A stretch of 64,000 bases of DNA, from NCBI RefSeq assembly GCF_036417845.1, contig NC_089979.1, positions 8,795,424-8,859,423 of the forward strand, given 5' to 3'. This document shows, piece after piece, positions 25,465-37,300 of the stretch. The translations under genes and the position numbers were made by a program. Numbering within the stretch: position 1 is the stretch's first letter; the number at the start of each line of letters is the position of its first letter. The notes below the pieces were generated by a model, which was given only the letters and a program-made list of their open reading frames with translations, searched no databases and was not told the DNA's origin. The DNA comes from Apteryx mantelli (taxonomy: Eukaryota > Chordata > Aves > Apterygiformes > Apterygidae).

Positions 25465-28400
25465 TCCTTGTTCTCAAGTACTGTGAACATGGGATATTTT
25501 ATTGTGCAAATTATTGTGGCCATATACTGTTGATTAAGGATTATCTGTTGCCAAATGATCTCAGCAGTGGACTAACCACTTCATCCAAACTACCTTCAGA
25601 ACCATTAAGGATACCCCCCGATGCACTTTTCCTTACAATTCCAAAATGTTTCTGTATTGCACCTTCCCTTTACAAAAGATGAACGCTCCAAAGACAGCAT
25701 ATTCTGAAGCTTAATTAACACGTTTTGTATCATCTGTATTTTGCTTTATCCAGATGGTCTCATTCATACTTTCAAAGGTGACTATGAGCAGAATATAGTA
25801 TGTGCATGAGTCTTTTTGACCTCATGTGAACACACCCAAAGCACACTCATGAGTCCCTTCTCATGTCGGTTGTCCTGGATCCAACCCCTCCACACTCTGA
25901 CGCTTTTTAATTCTCTCTAGAATGCAAAGTCATGCTCCCACTCCTATCAGCAGCTTGTGATAGGATGAATAAGAAAAAGCAACAAATCAAATATGATACC
26001 TAGCCAATTTAAGCCTCATCAGCTAAGGGACTTCTCAGAATTTCAGTGCATGTGTTTTTTTGGCTGGTGGTACTGCAGGTAGTAGGGCAGGCATTTGGGC
26101 GTTTGCAAGAAATAAAGTCCAAGTACTTTAGTTTTGGTTTTGCAGTTTTTATTAATGCTTCATTTTACAAATTACAGTTTCTTTTGGCCTAAAATAATAC
26201 CTCTTGGGCTTATTTTGTGCTATATTAGCAGTATACTTGAGGCATATATCCTTAACCGTATTGTGCAAAGTCTACTTGTTCAGAAAGTACACTAAAGGAA
26301 GCAACTGTGCTCAGCTGGTGTGACACTGCTGCATGGATGTACAACTGCATGACTAACCCACCCAACAGCATTGTGACTTTCTATCTGCTGTAAGCCACCT
26401 TGTCTCCCACAGGCTGGCTCGGTGTCTCCTGGGAGTTAAGCCTTGCACTGGGGGCTTCGCTAGGGCTGTTTTCTGCAGATTTCTCTCCATTATTTGCACT
26501 TCCTGAAAAAAACAATATAATTAGGATTAAAATAAATACAATATCTTTGATGCAGCAAGCTAGAAGGTATATATTTTGTCAATGACACTTTAATAAGAGC
26601 CTTCTTATGCAGCTGTAAATGTTCAGGAAGCTATTTTCCTCAGTTTGCAGTCCACTTGCAAACTGCTATAGGGCAATGACAGATCACCTAATGATAATTA
26701 ATAATCATGCTTCCAGCAGGCTTCAAATAACCTTCACTGGAATGCATAACAGCTTGCACAACACCTGTGCAAGACTTATTTTCTTTTCGGTATGGGCTCA
26801 TGACCCTTACCTAAGAGGCAGGAAGTATGGGGAGCATTAATTTTTGTCTGTGTCTGGAACACCTAAAGCCTCCTGTACCCACCTCTGATCCAGCTCTTCC
26901 TCCTTATTCTTTACTTTTTTCTGCTTTTAGTCTTCCACCCTGTTTCAGAGGTGCAGTTGCCTCAACAAGACAATACTATGCCAAGAAAGTGTACTGATGG
27001 TGTGTATTTAATGGATCCTAGCCAGAGTGCTCTAACTGCTGCACAGATGTCCCTCATACTAAAGGAATCTGTTTTCTAGAGAAGATTTCCAAAAAGAAGG
27101 TGTGAATAAAATGACTAAAAGATGAATCCTAACCACAACATTCCTGATTCAGTCTTGACTCAAATCTGAACTATGAACACTGTTGCTTTGTTTGGACTCT
27201 TGTGTGGCTACACATGGTGTCTCAAAGCTAACGAAGAACATTTTAGCTTTGCTAGCCTTCGAATTCTCTAAGCCTACAGGTGAGGTCCGTTCTGGCTTAG
27301 ACACATAAAATATGCTTAAATATCTGAATTTAGGCACATGAGTTAGACTGGCAAGATTTCACTCTGGAGGAATTAAAGATATCTTCTTCTCCCCGGTGAC
27401 AACACTGGTTGCATAAGCACTTATTTTAGGAGGGGTGGTTTAGTTTAGATATGAGTTAGATGACTAAGTGATGTGGACTGGATCCTAATTTACCTGTTTG
27501 AAGTGCGGTGTCCTCATACAGGGATTCACTGTTACAGAGTGCAATCGACTATGCTATGTAAGGGGAGTTTTAGCATTCAAACATGCTGTCTGAATGTTCA
27601 TAAACATTCTGGAGATTTTGTTTTTGACTGAATTTCATGTTGTTAACATGTTCCCTGGAAAAAGCCATCCACAGCTTTTTCCACAATGGCCATGCTTCTT
27701 GTTTCTGGTTTTGATGATCCCCATGGAAACCATCATGATTCAGAATACAAAGCATGTCTTTGAATTCACACTGAAAAGCAACCAGTCAAAAACCATTTCC
27801 TAAATCCAAGCCTTCTCAAGCACCATCACTTGCATAACCTCCCCAGGAACTGCCCCCCAAAATGCCTACTATACAAGATAGTTTCAAACAAAACTGCAAC
27901 AGGTTTATAAACCACTTGTAACAAAACAGATTCCAACTTTTCCTCTTACTTTGTAAAGGCACTGCCAGTAAATACCATGAAGAATCATTGCATTTATTAA
28001 ATGACTTTTGATAAATTATCTTCAATTATGACCACATACATTTCAATTATATGCCAAGTAGGAATGCTACATTCCATATTTAAATATTATAGTTTGATCA
28101 CATAATGAAACAGGTACTTCACCTTGGACAATATTTTTACTTCATGGAAAGAAAATTACAGGTAACAGTTCAGCTGGAAAAATACACAACAGCTTCTAGA
28201 TCTGGCAGTGAATAATCTAAAAGATATGCAACTTCAGCTGTCCAAGTGTTTCTAAATATTAGAGGCTTTATTTCAGAAACTGGAATTTAAGAGTTTAGGA
28301 GTAACTCAGCTTTCTGTTGGACTGAGACCTAGGGACTGAGATATGGAGACTGCTATGAGCCTTTATTTACCCCTAATTTGACATTTCTAAGTCAAGGAAT

Positions 28401-28937
28401 TTCACATGACAGTAAATAAAGGAGCAAGAAAAATTTTTGAAAAGCCAGTTGCAGTTAGATTTTATGGTTACTGGTTTGTCCAGTTCATCTCCATTTTACT
28501 GAAATATATTGATTCTCTTATTTATAAATCACAGATGATATGTGAAACTGGAAGGATATTGATTTGAAAGAAGAGGTAAGATGGACAGAACACAGTTCTT
28601 CACAACTGTTTGAAATGACATCAAAATAACCTCACTATAGCTGTGCACCTGAACAAAAAAAGTGGATTGTTTCATTAGAAGTGTCTCTTGCAGCCACTCT
28701 TGTGAATGCCATCTTCTTTGCAGGTGAGGAGTCTAGCATCCACAACCCTCCTTTGGCTTCCTTGCAACCTACAATAACTGAGACTCAGTAGTCACAACGG
28801 ACAGTGTATTACACAGTCCAAAACACTATCACGAGAATCAGTAATTACTCAAAGGCTAGAAAATGCTCTTTTTTCACTAAGTATGTGCTAGATTGTATCT
28901 CACAGTAGCTGACTGATGAATAGTTCCCCCTCAGGAT

Positions 28938-29123
28938 GGAGTGCCAGGTTCATCAGCCAAAAAGGGTTTGCAGGATTGTTCTCTCAAATCTATCATCCAA
29001 CATCAAGCAAGGATCCCATACGACTACCTGGCAGCGCTCCACAACAGACTGAATCTGAAGCAGTCAGAGCCGCAGTGCTTGAGCTCAGAAGGGAGGTACA
29101 GCAAGCTACCCCAGGTGCAGGAA
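28938..29123 (+). other. Exon-like open segment, identity unknown
   Basis: A locally GC-richer stretch on the plus strand, bounded on the left by a plausible acceptor (TTCCCCCTCAG ending at 28937) and on the right by a possible donor (GGAAG/GTACAT). Between them one frame is open for about 61 codons and reads like protein, for example RIPYDYLAALHNRLNLKQ. I do not recognise it. A second frame is also open over the same stretch, which weakens the case. No neighbouring exon was found. It could be an exon of an unannotated transcript or chance. Confidence 0.25.
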
Positions 29124-31244
29124 GGTACATCAGCCAAGATGATGCACAGTAACTTTTTTTTTTTTAAATATCTGAAGATTTTAATCCTCTTGCCTGAACA
29201 GTCTTGGACACATCCTAAATACCCACTTGTCTACTCCTGTTGAATATGACTTTGGGGAAAAATGTAAGTGATGGACTTATACTGTTGGACTGAAACTGCT
29301 TTGGCGTGAACTTCAGCACCACATTCTTTCAAAAGGAAATTGTTTGAGGGTGTTCAGCCATCAGAACCTGGAGTTCATATAATTCTTCTAGATGAACTGA
29401 TGGACATCAGGAATCTTTTTCAGAGTGCTATCAAGAGACCCACAGCAGGAGTTTCTGTAAGTCCTAAGCCTAATGTCTGGAGCAGAAATGGGTCCTGTGT
29501 GATATCTATTTAAGCAAAAGTCATATGAGAAGTTTCAGTATTTCAAGCTAAGATTGAAGACAACTGTAGAGGCAAGGTGACAAGCCAATGTTGCTATGAG
29601 ATGGAATTTAACAGAAGTGAACTGTGTAGCTGCATTACCATGGTGCTGAGCCCAAGCAAATACTGGCTTGGAGAGCAGGCAGGGTGGACTCATTTTTGCT
29701 TGCAGAATAACACGTTGACATATCCCTTCTAAAACCTCTCCTTATTAATCTATAAATCTCATACTGTATGGCTTGTTTTCCAACATTTGACTCATTTTTT
29801 CAGCTCTTTGAGTAGATTTCTCTCTCTCTCTCTCAGTTTTTATATTTAGTCTTAAGTTTTTGTTTTTGGCCACTGTTGAGGACAGGATATTGAGCTAGAC
29901 AGACCTTTGGACTGACCGATACATGAATGTTGTGTTCTTATGCCAATTTGGACAGTTTTAAACCTTCTCCATCTCAAAAATGGTCTCCTCATGGTAGACA
30001 TTTTCCCACCTTTTTCCAGGTCTTCCTATACATGCTGGGTGTAGTCTCTGTCCGTGGTGCTCAATCAAGAGCCATTCTGCCAGTGCTGTGATTTCAAGTC
30101 AGGATGGAATTATACAGCCATAATTCTGTGAGATTAAGTCCTGAAAGATCTAGAAGCTATACCCAGGACTGTTTAAATATAAGAAAAAATGTCTTCAAAC
30201 TGAAAATGTCTTAACCAGCAGAAAGACATCAGAAGGAACAAAATGTCTGCTTAGAACTTGAAAGACACTTAAGGAACTGATGACCAAGGAACTGATGAAA
30301 AGGCCTACAGTAAAATCTTTAGTCCACTTCTGGAGAAAGACCCTGAGTACTGATTCAGGCAGTCTCGTGAACAAAAGCACTGATGCTTGTGTTTGTATCA
30401 GAACAACCAACTTGATGGTTCTGAGCTCTAAGCCATATATAGTCTCATGTCACTTAAAGATCAGTGTCAGTCCATTTGAGGTGGTCTGTTAGGCATCAGA
30501 GATAGCCTGTGTACCTTGGCATCTTAGAGAGTAAACTTTATTTCCAGATATGCAACTCCATACAAAGCAGAAAAGGCCTGGACTATGTCCAGTGTGAAAA
30601 TGAATCCTTATGCGTTTTGTAGAACACAAAAAACACTTGTAAGCTTACAGACCCGCAAGGACACTTCAAAGCATTTCAGCCTGCTGAAAAGGCATGGTTT
30701 TGTTTGCTTTTCTTGAGGCTATAAAAATTTATTAATAAAATACACAGATATGAAGGACAGTTTCTTTGTGTTCAAGTTGAGTGTTCAGGATAGAGCAGTA
30801 GATTGAAATCTCAGTAGTGTTGGTCTTACTGTCCTGAGCAATAAGGAAAAAAATTGAAGGAGTCTCACAATTTCATGGAAATTCATTGAGACGAAGGAAA
30901 AACACAAGGAGCATAACAAGCACAGCTATTAAAAAAGCTAAAGAAACTTATCTAGTGTGAAGTAGAAGCATGCAGGATTCATACTGAGATATACCTAAAG
31001 GAAGAGCCTCAGTTATAACCTTACAGTGGATAGAAGCTTTTGTGCTCCTCCTCAATCATATGAACCTCAATACTATCATTTTACATGCTTTCACTAGGCA
31101 AACGAGGCCTGTACAGCTAGTCTTCCAGTTCAGTCAATATCTATATTATGACTGTGAATAGTAAGCAAACTGTTAGAAGATATAGCCTCATATATTTCCT
31201 ATAATCACTGTGGGAAGATTTCTCTAACTCTGGGACAACAAACC

Positions 31245-31250
31245 TTTATT
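31245..31250 (-). terminator. TG: Candidate TG polyadenylation signal AATAAA
   Basis: The minus strand reads GTAATAAAGG here, about 76 bases after the proposed TG stop codon. Mammalian TG also has a short 3' UTR ending in an AATAAA motif, so the position supports the proposed last exon. It depends on that exon being right. Confidence 0.5.
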
Positions 31251-31325
31251 ACAGACTATCTGCTGTAAAAGAAGTATGTTTAATGAAACTGTTATTTCAT
31301 CCTTTCAGTCTCAGGGCAGTCCTAA

Positions 31326-31357
31326 CTATATATCCTGAACAGCGTAAGATGTTTCAT
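31326..31357 (-). CDS. TG: TG last coding exon (48), tentative
   Basis: After exon 47 ends in phase 1, the first good acceptor downstream is CTTTTCACAG at 31367-31358. Joining there gives Asp-Glu-Thr-Ser-Tyr-Ala-Val-Gln-Asp-Ile and a TAG stop (31326-31328). The intron would be only 117 bases. The tail is about 10 residues, against roughly 35-40 in mammals, and lacks their acidic stretch, but keeps a tyrosine close to the C-terminus (codon 31344-31346) where mammals have the T3-forming site. A competing acceptor, CTTCTTTTACAG about 90 bases further on, would give Ala-Asp-Ser-Leu-stop, overlapping the AATAAA. The first choice is preferred for the Tyr and the 3' UTR length. Confidence 0.5.
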
Positions 31358-34300
31358 CTGTGAAAAGCATTTTTCCACACTGGTATAACTGTAATGTTGA
31401 TAGGACCACAGAAAAAGGGAAATGTTAAACAGAGAAAGTAGGTCTTATTTAATGACAGAAGAGACCCTGCTTACCTGTGGATGCTTTCAGTCTTCTGATA
31501 TAATCAGACCAAAAGGAACAGTCTGCTTTTTTCAGTCCTTTAAGAGTTGGCAAGGAAACAGTGAACTCCTTGTAGTTATCACCATCGTCATTTGGCAGGA
31601 ACTTAGGCCAGAGGGGCATCACCCCAGACATTCTTCTTGAGAAACTATGAGGGTAATTTGGATTTCTAAGGGAACAGCAGAAACGATTATTCGAAAACAA
31701 TGACATGAACAATAAAATACAGAAGGAGATTGGATGGATCAAGGTAATGCATATTCAGTCTCTCTGACCATTAGGGTTCAAATTCAGCCCAGACTGATAA
31801 ATTCTTCAGTGTGTCTCACCTGACAGCCACTTAATAGCCAAGTTCACTTCCTAAGCACCTACACAAAGTCTGTGTTGATACATGCTCATCAACCACTTTA
31901 ACACCCTCAGGTCCAGAGCAGCCCAAGGTTCTCCAAAGAGCACAGAAAATCACAGTACCCACACTAGCCTCCTACAGACACTCCTTGTTCACAGGCATGG
32001 CCACAGCACATTAAAGCTGAGGATTATTCTCAGAGCAGTTGGCAAAGGGTGCAGTATTTCTTCATGAGTTTTCCACTTTCTCCCGGGAATAAAGCAAGTC
32101 TCAGCCCAGACAGTTCAGATTTGGGGCCCTAGAACTAAGCTCTGAAAACAACACCAAGGCCTTGGTAGCCTCCATATATTTATGTGGTATTTCCAGGTGC
32201 TCCACAGAAATAAAATTCCCACTATTTCTATCTAAGCCTCATACTACGTATCTTCAGTATCTGCTTGAAAACTTGGCCATGCCTTTCCAACACTGTTGAC
32301 CAAAGTCCTCTCTGTAGGATTATAACTTGCTGGAGTAAATGGAGACTATCTGAGCGAGGACAGAATCTGGCCTACATTCACTCTACTCCTTCAACCCTCC
32401 CAAACCATAGCAATTCTTAAATGTCACATATTTACCCAGATTTTACAAAATTGGAGATATACTGCATAATTTGTAAGGAAAGGCTCTTTTCTTCCAGAGT
32501 AAATTGTTCTTCATACTTCGGGTAGAATGGCAGTCCAAATGCATACTGAACATCCAGCAAGAGCTCCAAAGCTGAACTAAAAAATATTTATATAAATATA
32601 ATTAAGATCTTCATCATTTATTTGTTTGGGGGAGAAGAGGAATAATTTAATTAAAAGAACAAAGCAGAGTTTTAAATAATTAATGACCATTAATCAGATG
32701 GTTGTGAGCTCTGGGGCTTCTTAAATCAGAACATAAAAGAAGAACAAGTGAAAACAAAGAGAATTTGCCATTAAGTCAGTGAAGGGTCTTTAGCAATTTT
32801 TACAAGAGGGAATTGTGGAAGACAACAGGGCAGATTTGCTGAATTAGCTGGGCAGATAAGAAACAGTGATAGAGGAAAAAAAAAGCCACTTGGTTATTGC
32901 TTAAATGACCATTGAGTTATGCACACATTTTCACTAAGATGAAATTCAGAAAGAATGAACGGAAGCAAATGGTGACGTGGAATCTGGCAGCCATGCCAGA
33001 AGGCTAATTAAGGTTTATTTCAGAGACTTGGAATAAAATCCTGGCCCTTCTTGAAGGCAATTGGAGTTTTTCCATTAACTTCAGTGGGGCCAGGATTCTA
33101 CCCCAAGTTTTGGATAAGGAGAGATGTAATAGGAGATGTTTATGAAGATTTCTATTAGATATAGTTTCAGTCTAATTTCTTTGTTGGCTGAGTGGTTTTG
33201 GTTCCTGCCATGTGTTCTCCCCAAGCTTTCTATGGCAGTCAAATCAAAGCAGGCTTGAGAAAATTGCTTAGATCAAATTTAAGAAAGAAAAATTGTTGTT
33301 TACTTCTATGTAACATTTAACACATATAATAAGAAATATTTCAACAATTCAGGGAGAAGACTGGGCAGGCCAGACAACAAGCCTTGTGAGACCCAGCAGT
33401 GAAGGTTACATGTATTAAAATATTGAAGTTCCTAACATGTCGAAGTCCTTCAGAAAAACAGGTTAAACGGCAGGTATCATCTACTAATATAACGAAACTG
33501 CGCTCACAGCTCTGAACAAGACATTTCTGGTCTGGAGTCCAATTGTGTTTTATGTATCCCTTATTCAGACAAAGGTCCTAATGACTTGGTTAAATGCTGG
33601 TAACAACAAGGCAGACAGCAAGAGGGGACCTGAGCGAAGGAGCAGATGCCTGTGAGGGAGGGACAAAAATCCCAGATCCACTCAGCAAGATTTCATCTTC
33701 AGGGGTTGCAAAGGTTGTTGTTGAAGGTGGCACAACTGAAACTATTTTGTCTTTGGACATGAAATGCAGCAGCACTGATATGACCCAGATGCTGCCTATA
33801 ATTGAACAAGGCTTATATTTCAAATCACCATGGGCAGGTGGAATGAAAGCAAGATGACTCCTTTAAATTCTAGGAGTGGTAGCACTACCCTCTCTCCAAA
33901 GCCTCTATTTTGAAAAACAAACACACAGCCTCCTAAATGAAATACATCTTTGGTTGTATTTTCCTTAGTCTTATCATAATACCTTAGTAATACTTTGCAT
34001 CTGGAAAGTGAATTATTCACAGATTATTCACCATAAAATTGTAGAACTGAAACAAGATTAAAGCATTTTTTTCTTCCCCAAATGTTTTTACAAGAATTAA
34101 GCAAGATCATAGTTTAATAATTTTGCTTTAAAAATAATTTGCTTGGCCCAGTATGTTACAGCAATTTTTGGTGCAAGTACTGCAGCAAAAGTACTATATA
34201 CTGAAAGGAGCTATTATCTTTTTAATGTATAATCACTCTGGAGAAGAGATGACATAAAATTTGTTAAGATGCAGTGAAGGGACAAAGGTACTCATTTAAA

Positions 34301-37300
34301 GAAGTCACAGTAGGGGTGAATTTGGCTCTAAATCACAAGTGAGCTGGGAGTGAGGGCTTGTCCCAAGATGAGACTGTGTTCTCAGCCCTCATGTTTCTAG
34401 CGGTGAAATCTGTTATCTTCATAGCCCAGACTAAAATTCAGCAAACTCCTAAACTGAGATCTCATTAGAACTGAAATTATTCATACAAATGTAATGGGTT
34501 TGGAAACAGGTACAAAGTGATACCAAAATTTATAATTTCATGGGCTGCTTTCAATATTTCTGGTTGTTAATACCACAGCCTGGCCAGTGAGTATCAGTAG
34601 TAAGAGGATGGGGAAGAAAATGCAAAATGAAGAGGTACACATATGTGTGCACAGATGAGCAGCATACAACTGTGAAAGATCTAGATGGCAGCTAGAGGGA
34701 AAACATCAGGGGAACTTCTCCTTCTTTTCCTTCAGATTCTGACCATCATCCACTACTGCCAGAGAGGACTGCAAAGTGGCTAGAAATAGCCAAATCAGAA
34801 CTTGGGGGTCTTGTGGGAGCTCTGGAGAGACAGAGCTCATGGTAGAGATAGAGCTCATGAAGAGGTAGAGCTCATGGTAGCACCAGGTAGTGACACCATT
34901 TCCACTGCAAGAAAAGCAGGGTGGGAAGAAAGAGGGGAGAGACAGATCAGCATGTAAGCATTGCTGCTGTACGTCGCTGAGTTCTGAATGGAGGGTTTTT
35001 TCTATGCTGAGCTGCTCCGCACTGCACTCCCAATACCCCACAGTGCCATGTAAGCACTGCATTAGTGTCAACTCTACATGGGGAAATGCAGAGCCCAACA
35101 ACTTCTGGGGCTTTAGAGGACAGTCTGATAAAAAAGGAGATGGCAAAGATAACGACAACAAGGATTCTGGTTTTTTTCAAGGAAGAGAAAACAATATTGA
35201 CTAACTTGCCCTAAAGACATCCTTTTCAAGCAACAGACCAGTTACATAAATAAGACTGGTGAATGTCGTTACATGTAAGGATTGAATCATGGCTCCAGTG
35301 ACTTCATGGGGCTAGGACTTCATGCAAGGGTACTGCTTCAAATCTTCTGTGCATACTATCTTTAAATTTAGGATGTCAACATTTTTAGAAACAGATTCAC
35401 AGGGCTTCTTATGTGACAGGTTGACAGACTGGTAAACTAAGCCATGGAAAAGCTAAGAGCCAGATCCTCCCATTTTGTTCACACTAAGTGAGCTCACCTT
35501 GAAGGAAACTTAGTACTTGACTTCAGAGGAAGTAATTACTGCAGGTCAGTTATCCAGTGTACAGAAAAACAGGTGGTAAAATCAGAAATTTTGTGGAATT
35601 CATAGAAAAATTTAACTGCAGACCCTGACCTAGCACTTACTGGGAATTTTCAGTATACAGTGCCAATACATTTAATTTGAAAGGTATTGCTTCTGAGGAA
35701 ATTTTCCTTATGTCAAAGATGGAATTACCATTTAAAATGTTTCCAAGAAAAAAAGAGAGAAAGATTTCTTAGCCACTAGATACTCTACTTCTCTCTCTCT
35801 AGAACTATGGAAACTTTTGCATACAAAAAAAGAACAGCTTCAACAGGGAAGACTAAAAGATGAGAAGCTCAGCATTTAGAACAAATACCCAGGTTGCGGT
35901 TGATTTGGTTCAAATTCTTGTTCCAAATTAAACAAAGCATAGATATAAACCTAGATTTCCCACAGTCAGAGTGAATTTCTTAACCATGAACTTTTGGAAC
36001 TGTAAAAAACAAAAACAAAAAAAAAAACTTATAATTTTTGTTTTAAAAATGAAATTGTCATTACTGACTACCATGGCACTCAGAACAGGAGAAAATGATC
36101 TGACAGACCACCATGCTATTCTACATTAGGACTAAAGGCATAATTTACAGCCGGAGCTGCAGAGACCTCACATTGTGATTCATTGTATATTAGGACGCAG
36201 ATCTCATTCTGAACTTTGTCCTTGTTCTAGATCTGGCTGATTATTTCATACTGGAAATTCACTGTGGATGATTAATGACAGACTATGGCCTAACACTTCT
36301 CTACTTTTTTTTCCTCTTTTTTTTTTTTTTTAAATAGTCCTTATTCTCATGATCAAACAGTTTCAACTAATCTCAAAGCCTTTTGAGTCACGGTTTCTTC
36401 TATTTTTAGTTTGTTTATTGCAGTTTTGGGTTCTTTTTAAAAAATCCATCACACACAGATACAAGCCAAAGTAAATTAACATCATAATTCAAAGGTCATC
36501 CTAAACAACATGAAAATACCTAACTGCTCACTATTGCTCAATCAGTGAATTTTAAAAATAAACATAATTCTAGCCAGAGTTAAGCTAGAGCTACCAGTAA
36601 ACTAGTGGGGGAAAAAAAAGGCAAGCTAAAGAAGAATCAGTCTAAGTCATAAGCAAACACACCAAATGGATGTTTACTTGCCACTGTCTTTTTAGCTGTA
36701 TTGACCAATGATGATAAATATCTTAGTCCTCATAAAGTAGAGATAACTATTAATAGAATACTTTTCTAAAATATATGATTTAGAACAGGAAACACATGCA
36801 TAGCCACATGTTTCCATTTTTTGTGCTTTTAAGTTTTTTTTACTGATAACTAGAACCACAAAAATGGAAATTTAAACCTAGTAAAGAATCTGACACCACA
36901 ACTTAAATAGTATGCGGGAGGAACTTAATTGATATTTTCACTCCAAAATTCATTCCATCTTCATCTGTACAAACAGTTTTGGCCATTTTCTTCATACTCC
37001 TTTATATACTATTGTATGTACTCATTATATCGCCCATTTCATGACATAAGCATCCTCTTTTTTCCTAAGGTGTACTGTTTTGGGCTTCTGCTTTTTTAAA
37101 AAAAGACTGATGTCTTTAAAGCAAATACGGACTAGCGGCCATATTTACGGACTAGCCCTCATATGACCTTCAGTTTACTCCAGCTTTGACTAGAGTTGTT
37201 GGTCAAAAAACCCACTGTCCTCTGTGAAATCAAGCCAGGTCTCTACCTAGAGCTAGGCATAGCAAAATAAAATAAAATAAAATAAAATAAAATAAAATAA

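Larger units (their letters stand above)
24696..31224. other. Intergenic region between CR1 copy 2 and TG 3' end
   Basis: About 6.5 kb without an identified gene. It contains a palindromic repeat (25399-25464), an exon-like open segment (28938-29123), a short (TC)n run (29818-29834) and AT-rich sequence. Several AATAAA-type motifs on the minus strand (for example around 30727-30733) could serve as alternative TG polyadenylation signals, but the nearer one at 31245-31250 is preferred. Confidence 0.6.

Noticed and set aside
26840..26935. Minus-strand frame with KNKEEELDQRW, resembling the acidic tail of mammalian TG.
   Set aside because: There is no pyrimidine tract or convincing acceptor before it, a stop lies just upstream in frame, and it is over 4 kb beyond the better last-exon candidate.
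34706..35161. 151-codon ORF on the minus strand in TG intron 45.
   Set aside because: No recognisable domain, leucine/serine/cysteine-rich composition, overlapping open frames on both strands, and no fit to TG phase.
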